From: Diprion similis
Lineage: Eukaryota; Arthropoda; Insecta; Hymenoptera; Diprionidae
DNA length: 64,000 nucleotides
Direction: 5' to 3'
Assembly: GCF_021155765.1 (NCBI RefSeq)
Contig: NC_060114.1
Coordinates: 21,062,501-21,126,500 of the forward strand
The notes below the pieces were generated by a model. That model saw only the letters and a list, made by a program, of their open reading frames with translations, was not told the origin of the DNA and did not search any database. The translations under genes were made by a program, and so were the position numbers. Positions within the stretch are counted from its first letter, which is position 1. Each line of letters begins with the position of its first letter. This document shows positions 57,731-64,000 of the stretch, in pieces.

Positions 57731-60700
57731 TCATCTGCCAACTAATGCTGCCCAGAACTTTTCTCCTGTTGTATCCAGCTTCCGTTCTCGGTTCAATCGT
57801 TTTATCTCCTTGAATTCTTTCCACTTCCTTTTTGTTTCTGGATCTTTCGGTCCCCACTCTTCTGTTGGTTTGAATATCTAGAAGTCAAAATCAAAACTCT
57901 GGTACACAAGTATATAATTACAAAAAATCGAGTATGACAAATTTGACACATACGTCAGACCATGGCTTTTCTCTGTTCTGTAATCTAGTGATCATAGCCC
58001 ATGCTGGAAATTGCACGATTCCCAAAAAAAGCAACGCCCATCCAGCAGCTGCAATAAGTATTATTGTTAGGTTATATTGTACGTAGACATTTCCGTTTAC
58101 CTATAACTCTAGTATTTCAATAAAATTTATTCCTTACCATAGGCTGATGTAGGATATACTACGTCATTGTACACCAATGGGGTTATATTGAAGAGAAAAT
58201 AGACAAGGATGGTAAAGAGCATGAGAGGGGTCAACAGGCCCCAGCAGAATCTCCAGTAGAAAGATGGACGTTTTCCAGTCATGAATTCAATATCATCGAG
58301 GAAATTATCGACTCCTGAATCGGACAGATTTAATTGCTACAATAATCATTTTTCTCCTTTACTTTGACCGATGTTCTAAAGCAGTGATGCTCCGTCGAAA
58401 ATCGGATAATGGACAGATTTTTTCATTCTTGTTTTTGATAAACTAACAGTATTACTTATCTTCATCGAATTAAAGATAACTTCGAGATCTTGATTCAACA
58501 AGAATCAAATAAAAACGAATGTAGATAAAAAAAATGTTGTCCAGTGTATTGGAATTCCCGTTGTTTCGTAAAAAGTAGATAAGCTTTATACAGCTGGCTC
58601 GTAAATTTTTTTTACTATGAAATATGAACGTTACCGTAGACCCAAGAAATGCCAACCACTTCGAAGCACGCGAGACACACCAGGATGAAAGTTCCGCCAA
58701 AGTAGTCAACCAAATTCAGTATGTATTGACCTCCCTTCGAAAAAATAAAGATATGCTGTATCGAGTGGCGATAAAAGGAATCATGCATCACTCACCGGAG
58801 TGCAGTAGATCGTCCCGAACAGAAATCCGACGATTGCGACTCCCAGTGCCACCATCCAATGCACAGAACTTGGAAACTGGTCCATGATAACGCTTATCAA
58901 CACATTGGAAACAGCTACGGCTGTTCCGACACCCAGGACGAATAGCATCAGGAAGAAGAGGACTGCAAAAACTTGCGGAACGACGGTGAACTTGGCCAAT
59001 GCGTCCGGATACGATATGAAGGCCAGTCCAGTTCCACTCCGTACTACAGTGCTAATATCATCGCTACCCAATTCATAGGCCAAATTTCCGAGGATTCCAA
59101 ATATCGTGGTGCCGGCGAGAAGACTTGTCAGTAGGTCCAGGGTTGTCACAATGGTGCAGTCTCTGGAATGATGAAAAATTAAGTTGAACTTAAAGTAAGT
59201 GTACCAGTTATTGACACGTTTAGACCCAATTATTTCAACCCTTTTATATTCCAAAATTATAAATTTATGGCACAAATTGTGAATTTTCTCGATGACTAAA
59301 ACCAATTGCTAGAGGATTAGCCACTGGAAATTTATTCTTTGGTAATTTTAGAACCAAGGATCAAACATATTCAACCAAAAGAGGTCAATAATTGGGACAG
59401 CGTCAATAACTGGTACACTTACCTTAATAAAGTTAAAGTAATTTCGCAGTTTTGTACAAAAAGTTCCTGAATCATAGATTCGTAAAACTAACCTGTTAAC
59501 GTCGTGCCGAAAGCCGTTGTACGATGCATACATGGTGACTGCTCCAAAACATACGCCGAGTGAAAAGAAAGCCTGGGTAACAGCCGCGTACCAGACTTGA
59601 GGTTCGAAAATTTTCGTCCAGATCGGTTTGTACAAGAAGACGATGCCGTTGGTCGCCCCTGGCAGAGTGACGGCTCTGACCAAGAGTACGATCATCATTG
59701 TGTAGGGAAACAAGGCCAGGAAGTAAGACGCCTTTCCCGCGCTTTTCATACCACGCGAAAGAACAAGTATAACAGCGAGCCAACTTCCGGCTAAGCAAAG
59801 AACAAGTCTCCAGGATGGAATACCGATTCCGTTACTGATGTCGTCGGTCTCGTTCAGCACAACGTTTCTGAAAATTCAAGTCATCTGGTCCGTGGTTTTG
59901 CTTGTTTGACAGAGTGCAGGTTGGCGCAATGCTTACAGAAAGAAGAGCTCTGCAGAGCTTGATTGCGAACTGTTCGAAGTCGCGTTGCTGATGCCGGATG
60001 AACTGTAACAAGTATCGCCCCATTCTTCGCGGCACGAAGCCCACGGCAAAACCGATTGAAAGCTTGACAGCAGGTAAAATAACGTCAGAGCCATTAGCGC
60101 GCAGTAATACGTGGTTATGGAAAAGACTGCAACCGTGACACCAAAACCGATACCTGAAGAATAATATATTGTGTAACAATAAATAGGCAAACTCGGTCTT
60201 TTCGGGCCGAGCGTAAGTTTGCAATAGGAGTCGTAGCTGAGCCGAAGGCGAATATTGCAAATACACGAGGCGAAAAAAACGTTGTCTCCTTGTTACACAT
60301 GATTCTTTATATAACACGACCATGTTACGCATTCTTTCACGAAGCAAGAAATTGAGGTTAGAGTCGCGTAATGGCAGATTTGTTCGCGACAGCGCATGCG
60401 CGGAGTACAGAAAAGACCACTTTCAACTCCTAGAACTTAAAAGGGGTTTTTTCAGTACTCCGCACATGCACATTCGCTGACTCACTCGACCGTCATCGAA
60501 ACGGGTACTTTATGTACGGAAAACACGCGTGGGAAAATGCATAAAACAGTCTCACGTGATGTAAAAGATATTTTCACAGATCTTAAAAGTTGCACTCGTC
60601 CGTTACAATATTATTCTTTAACACACTGTAACGAAAAATTTGAGTGTCTCAAAGTTTGGAGACAGTCGCAATTTATGTATCTGTAAGGTACCTTTGAACG

Positions 60701-61001
60701 CTGGTGATACCGACCAAATTTCAATGCAGGATCTGCTACTGAATTGGCCAAGGATCATCTCCATGTAGTAAAACGGCTTTCCGATGATGAAGAGTACAAC
60801 GAGATACGGGATGAGAAAGGCTCCTCCGCCGTTTTCGTACGCGGTGTACGGGAAGCGCCAGATGTTTCCGAAACCGACGGAAAAAGCTACGCATGACATT
60901 AGGAATTCCATTCCACTGCCCCACTTGGCTCTGGAGTTCCCATTATCCGTAATTTCCAAGGCCTCATTATCAGCTCGGAACTCAGGGTTTTTATCCTGCA
61001 T
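57731..61001 (-). CDS. Sodium-dependent nutrient amino acid transporter (SLC6 family), gene C
   Basis: Eight exons on the minus strand: 60692-61001, 59937-60153, 59493-59867, 58796-59162, 58635-58734, 58138-58314, 57954-58048 and 57731-57877, total 1788 nt, 595 residues. Helix 1 carries [20 protein letters not shown] (W48, R49). The loop cysteines are in [34 protein letters not shown] replaces the A/B version. The C-terminus is the short basic [20 protein letters not shown], a form shared with gene D. The cytosolic N-terminus is shorter than in A or B. The exon 58796-59162 joins two exons that are separate in A and B (after VPQ). Introns contain a TTAA-flanked MITE and a short foldback. Confidence 0.9.
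59194..59423 (-). mobile_element. TTAA-flanked MITE, copy 2
   Basis: Ends AGTAAGTGTACCAGTTATTG and CAATAACTGGTACACTTACC are inverted repeats, with TTAA on both sides (59190-59193 and 59424-59427). It is the reverse complement of the family member at 37942-38150. It lies in transporter C intron 3. Confidence 0.85.
60385..60485. repeat. Short foldback with GCGCATGCGC core
   Basis: GCGCATGCGCGGAGTACAGAAAA on one side (about 60393 onward) pairs imperfectly with TTTTCAGTACTCCGCACATGC on the other. The left arm contains the palindrome GCGCATGCGC, an NRF-1-like site. It lies in transporter C intron 1. Confidence 0.6.
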
Positions 61002-63025
61002 TTGTTCATCGGAAGAATGAGCATGAATTTAGCATATCCAAATAACACAAGTCAAGTATCCGATATAAAAGTCGAGATGAAGAATAAAAGGTTCTTCAAA
61101 CGTTGGAAACATGTGACATGACTGCGAATTACATTCTATACTGTTCACCTTGTAAGGATCATTGAACCTCATGGAGATTGCAGTTTGCATTATAAGGCTT
61201 GTTCAAGCTTCCGATCTATCTTCGCAAACTCACTAAACAGGTTAATACTTTTATACGTTCAATTACAATCAGCAGGTCGTCTGTTAACACGACGCAACGA
61301 ACCGGTGCCTCAATATAAAAATATTTTGTTAAGGTTTGACAAGCATTGTTGACATACGATTAAATATAAGTGCTCAAACAGCTTATCAATAACTATTGAA
61401 CGCGGTGATCACCTTGTCTGTGCAGCGATCGAACCGTATTGTAAAATTGAGCTACTTTTAATCCAGGGCCATCCCTCATTGTCTCGTCTTCTCAAGTGTC
61501 AACAAAATCTATATGAGGTCAAATAATCCCCATGGGTCACGTGAGCTTGCGTCAAAACAAACTTTGCTCACGTATAATTCTTCGGATCATTGAATAGGTG
61601 CCACTAGGATTTGGACATTGACTTGATACATATTATAACATGTGACAGAATTAAAAGCCAACGACGTGCAGTCGTGCATACGCACCTTGTCACGGTCCAT
61701 GATACGATTAATACGGTTCAACATCCACCCTACGAAGGTCTCCGTCCTTACGGGTCGATCACATGAAAACGACTACTCAAAGTTTCGATGTACTTATCCA
61801 CGAGTTGAGCGGTGCTTGTTATTATTGTTACTTAGTACGAATTGAACCGAATTCCTGCGAGGCTGCACGATGTCAATTCCCAACGTTCGTTAAATCCGGG
61901 CAATAGTTTCGAACGACGGATTAAAAAAAATTGACTGCCAATTTTAAACTTTTGCATATTATAAATGCGTTTGCAATTTTATCTTGATTCTGCACGTAAC
62001 CTTTAACTTTGCAAATTTGCAAGGGTTTGCAGAATTTTTATTCCTACATGCTGTCCGTATTTTTAAAAAGCCTTTGGCTAAATATTAACCGACGATAAAT
62101 TATTGTGCAGATAATAATTTGCGACGTTTATAACACTGTCGTCGGTGGAATGGGCGTGACGTGACATAGCAAAAAAAAAAAATTATTTATTTATCCTATA
62201 GACATTGCAAATCCTTTAATCACTCATTTGAGGCTATCGCCGGCGAATCGTGTTTTGGGGAGCACTATCTTCATCCAATGACCAATAATTCAAGCAGTAA
62301 AATTCCATGGCACGTTAGAGATAAGCGTTATTGCGATATTTTCCATCGTCCACAAGTCACTTCAGACGCCATAAACGTCTCGCAGCTGATTGTGAATAAC
62401 ACTGTACGTAACATAACTGATCCTCACAAAGTTTGAGAGTAAATCTCAAGCCTACTAAATTGCAAGAACACATGGCCTGAAGTGGGACGAGTTGGCACAC
62501 CGCTTGCACAAGTTTAAAGCTTGCAGTTTGCGTGACGCTTAGTTTATCTGTAACTTAGGCAAACAGCGTAAAGCTATGCCAAACGTGCCATCGACCGGCC
62601 TTTGTACAAAGCTGCCGTGTAACCATTCGCATTAAACCGAAACGACTAAATGTTGTCAATAAAGTTTACACCTGTCTAGGTTATAAGCTTTGTCTCTCTA
62701 TATCCCAGATTCTAAAAATGGATCCCTGGAGTTAGTATATTGTTGACATTATACAAAATAATTGCACTAGAAATAGACGGGTATTTTTTTATTTTTTATT
62801 ATTATTTTTTTTTAACCTTTTTCAGGTGTTATCTTATTCCAATGTGTTTTTCTGTTTTTGTCATAATTGCTTGGTATGCCATGATGCTCACTGTGAGCTG
62901 AATGTATTCGATCTTAAAAGGTTTGAGTTAAGGAATTGCAAGGTGGTCGAAACGATACTGCAATTATGGGGGATTTAGATGATTGACATGCAGATGGATT
63001 CGATCTAAGAATAATTTGATGCAAG
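61002..63025. other. Intergenic region between transporters C and D
   Basis: Upstream DNA of gene C and 3' flank of gene D. It is AT-rich with poly-A and poly-T runs near 62170 and 62785-62815. No exon or repeat family was recognised. Confidence 0.5.
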
Positions 63026-64000
63026 CTACTTGAAGAAGAGATCATAAAGTCCGTTCGAAGAAGATTTCGCTTTCGACTCTTTGAAGGATTCCCACTCCAG
63101 GTGATGTTTGGGGTCATTCGGACCCCACTCAGAGGTAGGTCGGAAAGCGTCCCTGAATGTCTGCCAAAGGGAAAGAATTTGATGTAGAAAAGCGTTGAAA
63201 TATTTTACACACAATTATTCTCGTATGCCCTTTTCACTGACCTGTGCAACCGAAGAGCTTCTCTTTGTGTAAAGCTGATAAACCATCCATCCAACTATCT
63301 GTAACACCGCAAAGCCCAGGATGGCCCAACCAGCGGCTAGAGAAGCATTCGTAAAATCGGTTAAAATTGTGATCGAAACTCTGGTAAAGATGCAAGGCAA
63401 TTAAAGATGTCACAAACCGTAAGCCGAAGTTGGGAAAAAAGTGTCGTTGTATGTAGGCGGCTCGTATATCGCTACCGTGTATGCCAGAATCACGATCATC
63501 AGAAGAGGAGTGACGGCCACCCAACAAACCCTCCAATAAATCCCGGGCCTTGTGCCGGTCATGAATTCCACATCGTCAAGGAACTTCCGGAGACCGTAGA
63601 TCCAAAAGACTGTCAGAATTTCTACGGTCCCAACGATTATGGCGACGAATGTCCCGCCGTAGTAATCGACAAGGGTCAATATCCACTGTCCGCCCTGTAA
63701 GATAGAGGGAGAGAGAGATGCTATCAGCGAAATTCCAATTGTCATTAACCGTGAAATCCGTCAATTGGTCTTCGCTGATCGTCGATAGCTGCATCGGCTA
63801 TCGATCTTACCGGCGTGACGTAAACAAGGCCGATACAATATCCGACGACGGATATGACGAGCATGATCTTCCACTGTTTGACGTGAGGAAACCAATCGCA
63901 AACGACGCTGAACGCCGCCCCGCAGAGCGCCATGGCACTGCCCACTCCAAGGACCAACATCATGACGAAGAAGAGGACCGAGAAGAGCTGCGGAACGAAC
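63026..64000 (-). CDS. Sodium-dependent nutrient amino acid transporter (SLC6 family), gene D, C-terminal part
   Basis: Partial gene cut by the right edge of the window. Exons on the minus strand: 63811 to beyond 64000, 63418-63694, 63242-63336 and 63026-63160. It encodes the last helices and tail: VPQLFSVLFFVMMLVLGVGS, DWFPHVKQWKIML, GGQWILTLVDYYGGTF, YGLRKFLDDVEFMTGTRPG, AGWAILGFAVLQIVGWMVY, and a tail with FRPTSEWGPNDPKHHLEWESF. The last two blocks resemble gene C more than A or B. The N-terminal half, with the substrate-binding first helix, lies outside the window, so integrity cannot be judged. Confidence 0.88.

Overview
The window is insect nuclear DNA, most likely Hymenoptera and possibly a sawfly-type genome. 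The evidence is multi-exon genes with GT-AG introns, AATAAA poly(A) signals, insect-type nutrient amino acid transporters, insect alkaline phosphatases, scattered TTAGG-like motifs and many short terminal-inverted-repeat elements. The species is inferred, not proven. No rRNA, tRNA, CRISPR or bacterial operon structure was seen.

Layout. 1-4.7 kb is gene-poor DNA. 4.7-6.5 kb (minus) is a FAM185A-like DUF4097 gene. 7.1-8.9 kb is a degenerate P-superfamily transposon with an intact 8-bp target duplication. 9.2-10.8 kb (minus) is the mitochondrial tRNA 2-thiouridylase TRMU, head to head with an intronless presequence protease, PITRM1 (11.5-14.6 kb, plus). 14.8-15.8 kb holds a three-exon gene I do not recognise. 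16.1-28.1 kb is a large 312-bp tandem satellite with higher-order structure and an inverted, diverged left edge. 29.8-30.8 kb encodes an unrecognised two-transmembrane protein. 33.6-37.2 kb and 38.6-42.1 kb are two tandem alkaline phosphatase genes with matching seven-exon structures. From 45 kb to the right end lies a cluster of four SLC6-type sodium-dependent nutrient amino acid transporters (two plus, two minus, the last cut by the window edge). A minus-strand Dpy-30-motif gene sits between the first and second.

Functional themes are nutrient handling (alkaline phosphatases and amino acid transporters, both commonly epithelial or gut proteins in insects) and mitochondrial upkeep (TRMU and PITRM1 from a shared upstream region). 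Introns and spacers carry many unrelated foldback/MITE-like elements. The best candidates for something undescribed are the 312-bp satellite with its duplicated 12-monomer block, the P-superfamily remnant, and the collection of palindromic intron elements. Exon joins were read by eye from splice consensus and frame. Summed exon lengths are divisible by three for every complete gene given.
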